This document shows positions 1 through 5,451 of a DNA stretch of 9,221 nt, in pieces; position 1 is the stretch's first letter; each line of letters opens with the position of its first letter. The position numbers and the translations under genes are program-made. The stretch spans positions 1 through 9,221 of the forward strand of contig JAISQV010000098.1 of assembly GCA_031273985.1 (NCBI GenBank), in the 5' to 3' direction. The DNA is from Spirochaetaceae bacterium (GTDB lineage: Bacteria > Spirochaetota > Spirochaetia > Treponematales > Breznakiellaceae). The notes under the pieces were generated by a model. That model searched no databases. It was not told the origin of the DNA and worked only from the letters and a program-made list of their open reading frames with translations.

Positions 1-531
1 GTCTACGGGTTCCGGGCCTCCCGCCGGGTCATCTGGACGGGCTTCGCCGCGCTGGCCCTGACCTCGGGGGTGTTCTTCCTGCTCCGCGCCCTGCCCGGTG
101 ACGGCGAGTGGGAAGCTTATGCGGGGAGCGCTGCCTACGACGCCATTCTCGGGGGCATGAGTTCCGGCGGTATGGCCCTGGCAAGCCTTCTGGGTTACCT
201 GACGGGGGAGTTCTCCAACTCCGTGGTTCTCTCCAAAATGAAGGTGGCCATGAAGGGGAAGGCCCTCTGGGTAAGGACCATCGCCAGTACCCTGGTGGGG
301 GAGCTTCTGGACAGCCTGGTGTTTGTGTTTGTGGCCTGCCTGGCCGGCGTGTTTGGCTGGCAGCTTTTCCTTTCGCTGGTCCTGACCAACTATCTTTTCA
401 AGTGCGCCATAGAGGCGTTCATGACGCCGGCCACCTACTTCGCCGTGGCCCGCCTGAAGCAGGCCGAACAGGCCGATGTCTACGACACGGGGCTCAGCCT
501 CAATCCCTTCAAACGGGGCGCTTCCACGTAG
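1..531 (+). CDS. yhhQ: Queuosine-precursor transporter, YhhQ/VUT family (5' end outside window)
   Basis: This is the C-terminal 176 residues of an integral membrane protein. The reading frame is open from base 1 and ends at TAG 529-531, so the start codon lies upstream of the window. The family (COG1738, YhhQ) imports queuosine precursors such as preQ0 or preQ1 for tRNA wobble modification. Visible family traits are the hydrophobic helices and a stretch with GYLTGEFSNSVVLSKMK followed by LWVRTIASTLVGELLDSLVF, which has the conserved E-F-N-S and R-T-x-x-S-T-x-x-G-E-x-x-D-S pattern. A further helix contains the sequence NYLFKCAIEAFMTP. Family members are usually about 220-235 residues, so some 50 N-terminal residues are missing. 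The tail ending in LSLNPFKRGAST is hydrophilic and probably cytoplasmic. An internal GTG at 70 is not the real start, because the frame continues upstream as a plausible membrane segment. The family assignment is fairly sure; the exact substrate is inferred. Confidence 0.85.
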   Translation, partial: VYGFRASRRVIWTGFAALALTSGVFFLLRALPGDGEWEAYAGSAAYDAILGGMSSGGMALASLLGYLTGEFSNSVVLSKMKVAMKGKALWVRTIASTLVGELLDSLVFVFVACLAGVFGWQLFLSLVLTNYLFKCAIEAFMTPATYFAVARLKQAEQADVYDTGLSLNPFKRGAST

Positions 532-555
532 GGCACTGTATACGCTGACTGTGCC
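532..555. terminator. Weak hairpin between convergent genes
   Basis: GGCAC at 532-536 pairs with GTGCC at 551-555. After a T-T mismatch, GT at 538-539 pairs with AC at 548-549, leaving an 8-base loop. The hairpin starts right after the transporter stop codon and lies between the two convergent genes, so it could help end transcription from either side. There is no T-tract on either strand, so intrinsic termination is doubtful. Confidence 0.25.
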
Positions 556-570
556 GGGCGGCCTGAGCCC

Positions 571-642
571 TGGGCGATACTGGATTTGAACCAGTGACTT
601 CTACCGTGTGAAGGTAGCACTCTCCCGCTGAGTTAATCGCCC
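571..642 (-). tRNA. tRNA-Val (anticodon CAC)
   Basis: Read on the - strand this is a 72-base cloverleaf. The acceptor stem GGGCGAT pairs with ATCGCCC, followed by discriminator A at base 571. The D arm is ACTC/GAGT. The anticodon stem CTACC/GGTAG encloses the 7-base loop TTCACAC, giving anticodon CAC, which reads the valine codon GUG. The variable loop has five bases, and the T arm is ACTGG/CCAGT around TTCAAAT. All stems pair perfectly. The 3' CCA is not encoded: the three bases after the discriminator read GGG on this strand. CCA must therefore be added by tRNA nucleotidyltransferase. Confidence 0.96.
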
Positions 643-674
643 AAAAACGGCGCCAGGCGGCGCTATTGGACTCC

Positions 675-704
675 TTTATAGCGTATCAGGACCAAACCTG
701 TCAA
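675..704 (-). promoter_or_regulatory. Sigma70-type promoter of tRNA-Val
   Basis: On the - strand a perfect -35 box, TTGACA (bases 704-699), is followed after 18 bases by the -10 box TATAAA (bases 680-675, 5 of 6 to consensus). Transcription would start near base 668, giving a precursor leader of about 25 bases before the mature tRNA 5' end. That leader contains a small GCGCC/GGCGC stem (650-663). Confidence 0.75.
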
Positions 705-767
705 TATCCCCAGGGCCAGCGCATATAATTTTTAAGCACCCCGAAATCACAAAATCCGAAGAATTTT

Positions 768-900
768 AACCGCAAAGATACAAAGGCGCACTTTCCCGCC
801 ATGGACTAAAGGGAAAGTAAAGGTTTTAGCAGAAAGCCTCGATTTTCCTTCCTTTGTGCCCTCGTGGTTATTCTTTCTTCAAAAATCGAGCGCCTTCGAG
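768..900. repeat. Nested inverted-repeat block
   Basis: Three inverted repeats are visible. CTTTCCC (791-797) pairs with GGGAAAG (811-817). CTCGATTTT (838-846) pairs perfectly with AAAATCGAG (882-890). The degenerate outer pair is AACCGCAAAGATACAAAGG at 768-786 against the complement of CCTTTGTGCCCTCGTGGTT at 851-869. The outer arms belong to the AACCRCRRAGG type of low-complexity intergenic repeat, which also appears near 7850-7900 and 9160-9182. Function is unknown; this could be a decayed small mobile or REP-like element. Confidence 0.5.
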
Positions 901-1041
901 GTATTTTCGGGAGTCGCTTGGTTTATATATGCCGGCCCTGTCAATAGGTTGTCAATAATATCGTATCCAACGACATATTTTTGTAAAAAAATCATATCCG
1001 GGAGAATTTACTTTTATGGAAGGGATTCGGGACGGAGGAGT

Positions 1042-1071
1042 TTGACAAAGTTCCGGCAGGTACATTAAACT
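1042..1071 (+). promoter_or_regulatory. Candidate promoter of the acid-sugar operon
   Basis: A perfect -35 box TTGACA (1042-1047) is followed by an 18-base spacer and TAAACT (1066-1071), which keeps the key T-A and final T of the -10 box. The predicted start is near 1078, giving a leader of about 93 bases that carries the palindrome at 1094-1119 at about +17 to +42. No other equally good pair was seen between 900 and 1170. Confidence 0.5.
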
Positions 1072-1093
1072 AAAAAAAGTTTGCGGTAGAGGA

Positions 1094-1119
1094 TTTCCCA
1101 AAACCCTGGTTTTGGGAAA
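1094..1119. promoter_or_regulatory. Palindrome, copy 1 (operator or leader hairpin)
   Basis: Perfect 12-base arms, TTTCCCAAAACC and GGTTTTGGGAAA, are separated by only CT. The outer 11 bases of each arm are identical to those of the palindrome at 3618-3643; only the four central bases differ. It lies just downstream of the candidate promoter, in the leader of the kinase gene. It could be the operator of a dimeric regulator, an RNA hairpin, or a copy of a dispersed repeat. No T-tract follows, so it is not an obvious intrinsic terminator. Confidence 0.5.
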
Positions 1120-1170
1120 GGCGCCGCAGGCCCGGCATTAAAACAACTTTGCGTAGCAACAGGGATAGGC

Positions 1171-2481
1171 ATGATTGGCTGTGTAGTGGTAGCGGACGAT
1201 TTAACCGGCGCAAACGCGACCGGTGTTTTAATGACAAAATCAAATTACCGGACCTATTCCATTTTGAATCTTACTGAAGACGCCCTGCATAATCTCAAAG
1301 ACTTTGAATGTATCGTTTATCCCACCGACAGCCGGAGCATGGAAGCCAAAAGGGCCTACGACAAAATTTACGCCGCGGTCATGGTCCTGCGCTCCCGGGA
1401 GGTCAAGGTTTACTCCAAGCGCATCGATTCCACCCTGCGGGGTAATCTCGGTGCCGAAACCGATGCCATGCTTGACGCCCTGGGGGACGGGCGGGTGGCG
1501 ATGGTGGTCCCCTGTTTTCCCGCGTCCAACAGGATAAATGTCGGCGGCTACCTTTTGGTAAACGCGGTTCCCCTGCATATGACCGAAGCCGCCACAGACC
1601 CCAAGAGTCCGGTGACCACCCCGGTATGCGCGGAAATATTCCGGAAACAGTCAAAGTACCCCGTCGCTTCCCTTAGCCTCGCGGAACTCCTCAAGGGGGC
1701 CGGTTTTGCCGCGCAGAGAATACGGGACCTTGCGGAACAGGGGGCCCGGACCGTCATATTCGATGCGGTCAGCGAAGAAGACATTGATCTTATCGCCGAA
1801 ACGGTCATAGACAGCGGGGTCCCCTTCATAGCGGTGGATCCGGGGGTCTTTACCGCTACCCTTTCGCGGAAGATCATTCCGGTTCCCCAGGCGGAATTTA
1901 CCAACCGGAGTAAAATCTTTGTGGCTGTGGGGAGCGTCAACGCCGTGGCCCGCCGGCAGGTTGAATATTTCCTGGGCTCCCGCGAGGTCTTTAATGTGTA
2001 CATGGAAACCAGGGAATTTCTGGAGGGCCCGGAGCGGCGGAAGCAGGAGATAAACCGGGTATCGGCAGCTATCCTTGACAACTGCGGCGGCTACGATGTG
2101 TGCAGCATCGTCGGCTGGGGCATTATCCCCGAACGCCGGGTCCCTTTCGAGGCCTACGCGGATAAATACAACTGCTCCCACGATGACCTGTCGAACATGA
2201 TTAACACCGCCATCGCCGAAATCACCTACCGGGTACTATCCTCGGGCAAGGACTTCCGCGGAATGTATACCTGCGGCGGGGATATTACCGTGGCGGTCTG
2301 CTGCCGCCTGAAAAATACCGGGCTCAAACTTTTGGGCGAAGTGCTTCCCCTGGCCTCTTACGGCGAGATCATGGGCGGAGAATTCCCCGGCCTCAAGATC
2401 GTAACCAAGGGGGGCATGGTGGGGGAAGCGGATGCGATTGTAGCGTGTGTGCGATACCTGAAAGAGAAACTGGCAATCTGA
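1171..2481 (+). CDS. Four-carbon acid sugar kinase, DUF1537 family (D-threonate/D-erythronate kinase type)
   Basis: This 436-residue cytoplasmic kinase is of normal length for the DUF1537 (OtnK/DtnK/DerK) family. Members phosphorylate a four-carbon sugar acid at C4 with ATP, giving 4-phospho-threonate or 4-phospho-erythronate. The N-terminal substrate domain shows the signature ADDLTGAN at residues 8-15, DSRS at 53-56, and SKRIDSTLRGN at 82-92, followed by VPCFPASNR at 113-121. The C-terminal nucleotide domain begins near VAVGS (251-255). It carries CGGDITVAV (368-376), MGGEFPGL (401-408) and VTKGGMVGEADAI (411-423), the usual GG-D/E and TK-x-G-x-x-G elements. ATG 1171 is the start because it opens directly on the conserved CVVVADD strand; a modest AGGG lies six bases upstream. 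A pdxA2 and a GntP permease follow in the same direction, which is the known catabolic context. Which isomer (D-threonate, D-erythronate or L-threonate) is used cannot be read from the sequence. Lack of a neighbouring oxidase, isomerase or aldolase favours the D-threonate or D-erythronate route through PdxA2. Confidence 0.9.
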   Translation: MIGCVVVADDLTGANATGVLMTKSNYRTYSILNLTEDALHNLKDFECIVYPTDSRSMEAKRAYDKIYAAVMVLRSREVKVYSKRIDSTLRGNLGAETDAMLDALGDGRVAMVVPCFPASNRINVGGYLLVNAVPLHMTEAATDPKSPVTTPVCAEIFRKQSKYPVASLSLAELLKGAGFAAQRIRDLAEQGARTVIFDAVSEEDIDLIAETVIDSGVPFIAVDPGVFTATLSRKIIPVPQAEFTNRSKIFVAVGSVNAVARRQVEYFLGSREVFNVYMETREFLEGPERRKQEINRVSAAILDNCGGYDVCSIVGWGIIPERRVPFEAYADKYNCSHDDLSNMINTAIAEITYRVLSSGKDFRGMYTCGGDITVAVCCRLKNTGLKLLGEVLPLASYGEIMGGEFPGLKIVTKGGMVGEADAIVACVRYLKEKLAI

Positions 2482-2542
2482 AACAAGAGGATTTCGCCAT
2501 ACATAAACAGGGAAAAGCGGGTTTTAAGGACCGTTTTTCGGA

Positions 2543-2579
2543 AACCGGCTTCAAAACCAAGGGTGTTTTATGGCCGGTT
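2543..2579 (+). other. Possible stem-loop in the kinase-pdxA2 spacer
   Basis: AACCGGC (2543-2549) pairs with GCCGGTT (2573-2579) around a 23-base loop, 27 bases before the pdxA2 start. It lies in the 125-base gap between the two genes and could affect processing or relative expression of the operon mRNA. The stem is short and may be chance. Confidence 0.25.
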
Positions 2580-2606
2580 CAATCCCCAAAACAAGGAGGA
2601 AAAGTT

Positions 2607-3608
2607 ATGAAAAAACCAATAATTGCCGTTCCCATCGGTGACCCCGCCGGCATAGGCCCGGAGATTGTCGTAAAAGCGGCGGCCAACAGCGCCGTTACGC
2701 AGGCCGCCCGCTGCGTGGTCATCGGGGATACCTTTGTCCTGGAAAAGGCCCTTAGCACTACGGGGCGGGCGGCGAAGCTCAAGGCCATAGACGAGCCGGA
2801 GGAGGGAGATTTCACGGAGGGGATCATCAATGTGATTCCCCTCAACAACATCGATCCCAAACAATTTAAGATCGGCAGGGTAAGCGGGCTCTGCGGCAAG
2901 GCGGCGTATGAGTATATAGCCAAAAGCATAGATCTCTGCATGACGAAGCGGGCCGGCGCTGTTGCCACCGCCCCCATTAACAAAGAATCCCTGAAGGAGG
3001 GGGGCGTGCCCTTCATCGGGCATACCGAAATCTTCGGCAAACTGACGGGCACCGCCGATCCCCTCACCATGTTCGAGGTCCGGGGGCTCAGGGTGTTTTT
3101 CCTGAGCCGCCATGTCTCCCTGCGGAAAGCCTGCGACATGGTAACCCGGGAGCGCATCGTGGACTATGTAAAACGATCCGCCGCGGTGCTGCGCAAGCTG
3201 GGCATAGCCGGCGGGGTCATGGCCATAGCGGGCCTCAATCCCCATTCCGGCGAACACGGCCTCTTCGGCGATGAAGAAGTACGGGAGGTGTTCCCCGCCG
3301 TGGAGGCCCTCAAGGCCGAAGGTTACAAGGTGGAGGGCCCCATAGGGGCCGACTCGGTGTTCCACCTGGCGCTGCGGGGGCGCTACAACAGCGTACTATC
3401 CCTGTACCACGACCAGGGGCACATCGCCACCAAGACCCTCGACTTTGAACGCACCATATCCATAACCGGGGGGATGCCCATACTGCGCACCTCGGTAGAT
3501 CACGGGACCGCCTTCGACATCGCGGGAAAAAACAAGGCCAGCGGCATAAGCATGGCCGAGGCGATTGTCCTGGCGGCAAAGTATTCCCCGGCCTTTTCCG
3601 TTCAGTGA
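2607..3608 (+). CDS. pdxA2: PdxA2-type 4-phospho-D-threonate/D-erythronate dehydrogenase
   Basis: This 333-residue protein is close to the usual PdxA length of about 330. The superfamily is NAD-dependent and metal-dependent; it oxidises a 4-phosphorylated hydroxy acid, which then decarboxylates. The PdxA2 branch turns 4-phospho-D-threonate or 4-phospho-D-erythronate into dihydroxyacetone phosphate and CO2. Visible landmarks are GDPAGIGPEI (11-20), the substrate pair H139-T140, and metal-binding histidines H169 (SRHVSL), H213 (GLNPHSGE) and H268 (YHDQGH). K276 and RTSVDHGTAFDIAG (294-307) follow. The position holding Asn in canonical PdxA (VNITLG) is Ser285 here, and the usual THLPL is RHVSL, so this is probably not the vitamin B6 enzyme. 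The frame is open upstream to 2445, but ATG 2607 is chosen: it has AGGAGG at 2594-2599, seven bases away, and begins directly on the conserved N-terminal strand. Placement after a DUF1537 kinase and before a GntP permease supports the catabolic role. A biosynthetic PdxA remains a weaker alternative. Confidence 0.9.
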   Translation: MKKPIIAVPIGDPAGIGPEIVVKAAANSAVTQAARCVVIGDTFVLEKALSTTGRAAKLKAIDEPEEGDFTEGIINVIPLNNIDPKQFKIGRVSGLCGKAAYEYIAKSIDLCMTKRAGAVATAPINKESLKEGGVPFIGHTEIFGKLTGTADPLTMFEVRGLRVFFLSRHVSLRKACDMVTRERIVDYVKRSAAVLRKLGIAGGVMAIAGLNPHSGEHGLFGDEEVREVFPAVEALKAEGYKVEGPIGADSVFHLALRGRYNSVLSLYHDQGHIATKTLDFERTISITGGMPILRTSVDHGTAFDIAGKNKASGISMAEAIVLAAKYSPAFSVQ

Positions 3609-3612
3609 ATCC

Positions 3613-3648
3613 GCAGGTTTCCCAAAACTGAAGTTTTGGGAAACCTGC
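3613..3648. promoter_or_regulatory. Palindrome, copy 2 (intercistronic hairpin or operator)
   Basis: Perfect 17-base arms beginning GCAGGTTTCCC (3613-3629 and 3632-3648) flank the two bases GA. The inner 11 bases of each arm match copy 1 exactly. It begins four bases after the pdxA2 stop codon and ends 28 bases before the permease start. As RNA it would be a very stable hairpin able to protect the upstream message or attenuate the permease gene. No T-tract follows, so complete intrinsic termination is unlikely. As DNA it could be a second operator. Confidence 0.6.
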
Positions 3649-3676
3649 CTTAAACTTATGCTTTTGGGAGATTGTT

Positions 3677-5056
3677 ATGACATCAGGCTTACAACTTGTT
3701 CTTGCCCTCATCATCGGCCTCGCCTTCCTCATCGTCCTCATCCTAAAAACAAAGATCCATGCGTTCCTCGCCCTGATCATGGGGGCGGTGGTCATCGGCT
3801 TGCTGTCCGGGCTGGATTCCGTCAAGACTGCCGAGGCCATTTCCGCGGGCTTCGGCGGCACCCTGGGCGGCATAGGCATCATCATAGGCTTTGGCGTCAT
3901 GATGGGGGAACTGTTCCAGGCCTCAGGCGCTGCGACCCAAATGGCCCGCAGTTTCCTGAAACTCTTCGGCAGGGGAAAGGAAGAAGCGGCCCTGGCCCTC
4001 ACCGGCTTTGTCGTGTCCATCCCCATTTTTTGCGATTCCGGCTTTGTGATCCTGTCCCCCATCGCCAAGGCCCTGTCCCGGCAAACCAAAAAATCCATGG
4101 TCAGCCTGGGCCTCGCCCTGGCCGGGGGGCTCGTCATAACCCACTCCCTGATTCCGCCGACTCCGGGCCCCCTGGGAGCGGCGGGAACCTTCGGCATAGA
4201 CGTGGGTAAATTCATCCTGCTCGGCATCGTCATCGCCATACCCATGGCCCTTACGACAACGATCTACGCCAGGTGGCTGGGCAGGCGCATCTATCAAATT
4301 CCCTCCGGGGACGGCGAAGGCTGGGAAAGGCCGGCGTACCAGGAACCCGGCTACGATCAATTACTGCACAACCCGGACGAAAAACTTCCCGGCGCCTTTC
4401 TTTCCTTTCTGCCCCTGATCGTCCCCATCATCCTGATACTTTGCAACACCATAACAAAGGCCGCGGGCGGGGGCGGGGCGCCGCTGTCCCAGGTTCTCAT
4501 CTTTCTGGGTACGCCCATCATTGCCGTAGGCATAGGGCTCATCATTGCCATCTATACCCTGGCCCGTCATACATCCAGAGCAGAAACACTGTCGAGGATG
4601 GAGAGCGGCATCCGCTCGGCGGGGATCATCATCCTCGTAACCGGCGGCGGCGGCGCCCTGGGACGGGTGCTTCAGACCAGCGGCATAGGCAGCTTCATCG
4701 CCGAACAAATATCCGTCCTGCCCATTCCGGTGATCGTCCTCCCCTTCCTCATCGCAACACTGATTCGTTTCGCCCAGGGCTCAGGTACGGTAGCAATGCT
4801 CACCGCGGCGGGCATCACCGCGCCCATCGTTTCCGCCGCCGGGGGCAGCATGATCCTCGGCACCTTCGCCGCGTGCATAGGATCACTGTTCTTCTCGTAC
4901 TTCAACGACAGCTTTTTCTGGGTAACAAACCGGCTCATGGGCATAGAAGATACCAAAGAACAGATACGCTGCTGGTCCTTCACCACCACCATAGCGTGGG
5001 CCACGGGTTTTGCCGAACTCCTGATCATCAATTTCTTCTTCGGCAAAATGCTCTAG
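3677..5056 (+). CDS. GntP-family permease for a sugar acid (gluconate/threonate type)
   Basis: This 459-residue, very hydrophobic inner-membrane protein matches the usual GntP-family size of about 440-460. The family takes up gluconate and related sugar acids by proton symport. The family blocks are all present: SIPIFCDSGFVILSP (114-128), ITHSLIPPTPGPLGAAG (154-170), the glycine run VTGGGGALG (321-329), RFAQGSGTVAML (364-375) and FNDSFFWV (409-416). A hydrophilic loop at about 205-238 separates two groups of helices. Start ATG 3677 is preceded by GGGAG at 3666-3670 and opens directly on the first helix. It lies 68 bases after pdxA2, with a strong palindrome between them, so it is probably cotranscribed but separately adjusted. 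The operon partners suggest the substrate is threonate or erythronate rather than gluconate; this is inferred from context only. Confidence 0.9.
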   Translation: MTSGLQLVLALIIGLAFLIVLILKTKIHAFLALIMGAVVIGLLSGLDSVKTAEAISAGFGGTLGGIGIIIGFGVMMGELFQASGAATQMARSFLKLFGRGKEEAALALTGFVVSIPIFCDSGFVILSPIAKALSRQTKKSMVSLGLALAGGLVITHSLIPPTPGPLGAAGTFGIDVGKFILLGIVIAIPMALTTTIYARWLGRRIYQIPSGDGEGWERPAYQEPGYDQLLHNPDEKLPGAFLSFLPLIVPIILILCNTITKAAGGGGAPLSQVLIFLGTPIIAVGIGLIIAIYTLARHTSRAETLSRMESGIRSAGIIILVTGGGGALGRVLQTSGIGSFIAEQISVLPIPVIVLPFLIATLIRFAQGSGTVAMLTAAGITAPIVSAAGGSMILGTFAACIGSLFFSYFNDSFFWVTNRLMGIEDTKEQIRCWSFTTTIAWATGFAELLIINFFFGKML

Positions 5057-5061
5057 ACCGT

Positions 5062-5080
5062 GGAACAGTAAAACTGTTTC
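5062..5080 (+). terminator. Hairpin after the permease gene
   Basis: GGAACAGT (5062-5069) pairs with ACTGTTTC (5073-5080), with one G-T pair and an AAA loop, starting five bases after the stop codon. No T-run follows, so it may be a 3' mRNA-stabilising hairpin or a weak terminator. Confidence 0.35.
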
Positions 5081-5099
5081 AAATAAGATAAGGAATTAA

Positions 5100-5405
5100 G
5101 GAGGGCTCCCCCGTGCGAGCGGGAGTCTCCTCCCCGCTTCGCGGGTCCGGGGTCTCCGGCTAACCCCCACGGCGGGGGAGCCCGCAAGGCCCCCGGCCTT
5201 TTCCCGGAGTTTGCGCGGAGCGCAAACTCCCAAGCTGAAAGCCGCAGGCTTTCAGCCCGCGCAAGGGATAGAGCGGAAATCCTTTTTTTGCGCAGCAAAA
5301 AAAGATTGGAGCGATAGCCCGGTCCCCGGCCCCTCCCCCGCGTGAGCGGGTTCTTGGGCCGGGGATGCGCCCCTCTTATTCTCTCGCTCTTTCTGCGCGA
5401 AGCGC
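5100..5405. repeat. Palindromic mosaic element A: serial hairpins, mostly GNA triloops
   Basis: Perfect hairpins in order are: CCCGC with loop TTC (5133-5145; GAA on the other strand); CCCCC/GGGGG (5164-5178); AAGGCC with loop CCC (5186-5200); GGAGTTTGCGC with loop GGA (5206-5230); GCTGAAAGCC with loop GCA (5234-5256); CTTTTTTTGC with loop GCA (5282-5304); TCCCCGGCCC paired with its complement (5323-5332/5356-5365), enclosing CCCGC with loop GTGA (5337-5350); and GCGC with loop GAA (5395-5405). Five close on a GNA triloop on one strand. Stem sequences are unrelated, so this is not a tandem repeat. Part of it (about 5127-5190) matches element B. Function is unknown. REP-like or hairpin-transposed DNA is one possibility. 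Confidence 0.7.
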
Positions 5406-5451
5406 CGCCCCCTGTTGCAAAAGAGGCGATTATACAGATAATGGGGGGCAC

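Larger units (their letters stand above)
643..1170. other. Gene-free stretch: tRNA promoter, nested inverted repeats, operon promoter and leader
   Basis: No convincing gene lies here. A 70-codon open frame at 856-1068 has a composition unlike its neighbours and runs through repeat sequence. From right to left for the tRNA, the stretch holds its promoter (675-704). It then holds a block of nested inverted repeats (768-900), an AT-rich part (about 915-1015), and the promoter of the acid-sugar operon (1042-1071). The last part is the operon leader with a strong hairpin at 1094-1119. Confidence 0.7.
5057..5451. other. Gene-free spacer dominated by perfect hairpins
   Basis: This 395-base spacer has no credible gene. 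A - strand open frame across it exists only because the hairpins lack stops there. It holds the post-permease hairpin (5062-5080), the hairpin array (about 5100-5405), and a short unique piece before the threonine aldolase gene. In that piece TTGCAA (5415-5420) and GATAAT (5437-5442), 16 bases apart, are a possible promoter. If real, transcription would start only a few bases before the ATG, so the message would be nearly leaderless. I rate that promoter weak. Confidence 0.6.

Noticed and set aside
856..1068. 70-codon + strand open frame
   Set aside because: It runs across inverted repeats and the operon promoter, has no ribosome site, and resembles no family I know.
2445..2606. N-terminal extension of pdxA2 overlapping the kinase gene
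   Set aside because: The frame is open, but the extension has no family match and AGGAGG sits correctly before ATG 2607. I see only chance absence of stops.
5282..5304. T-run and A-run hairpin as an intrinsic terminator
   Set aside because: The T-run is the 5' arm, not a tail after a GC-rich stem, on both strands. It is better explained as one member of the hairpin array.
5100..5405. CRISPR array
   Set aside because: The units are unrelated palindromes of differing length with no constant direct repeat and no regular spacers; no cas gene is present.
5053..5451. 132-codon - strand open frame across the hairpin spacer
   Set aside because: It lies wholly in palindromic DNA, has a biased Arg/Ser/Pro/Gly composition, shows no domain, and its end overlaps the permease stop region. 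The open frame is explained by GC-rich hairpins lacking stops.
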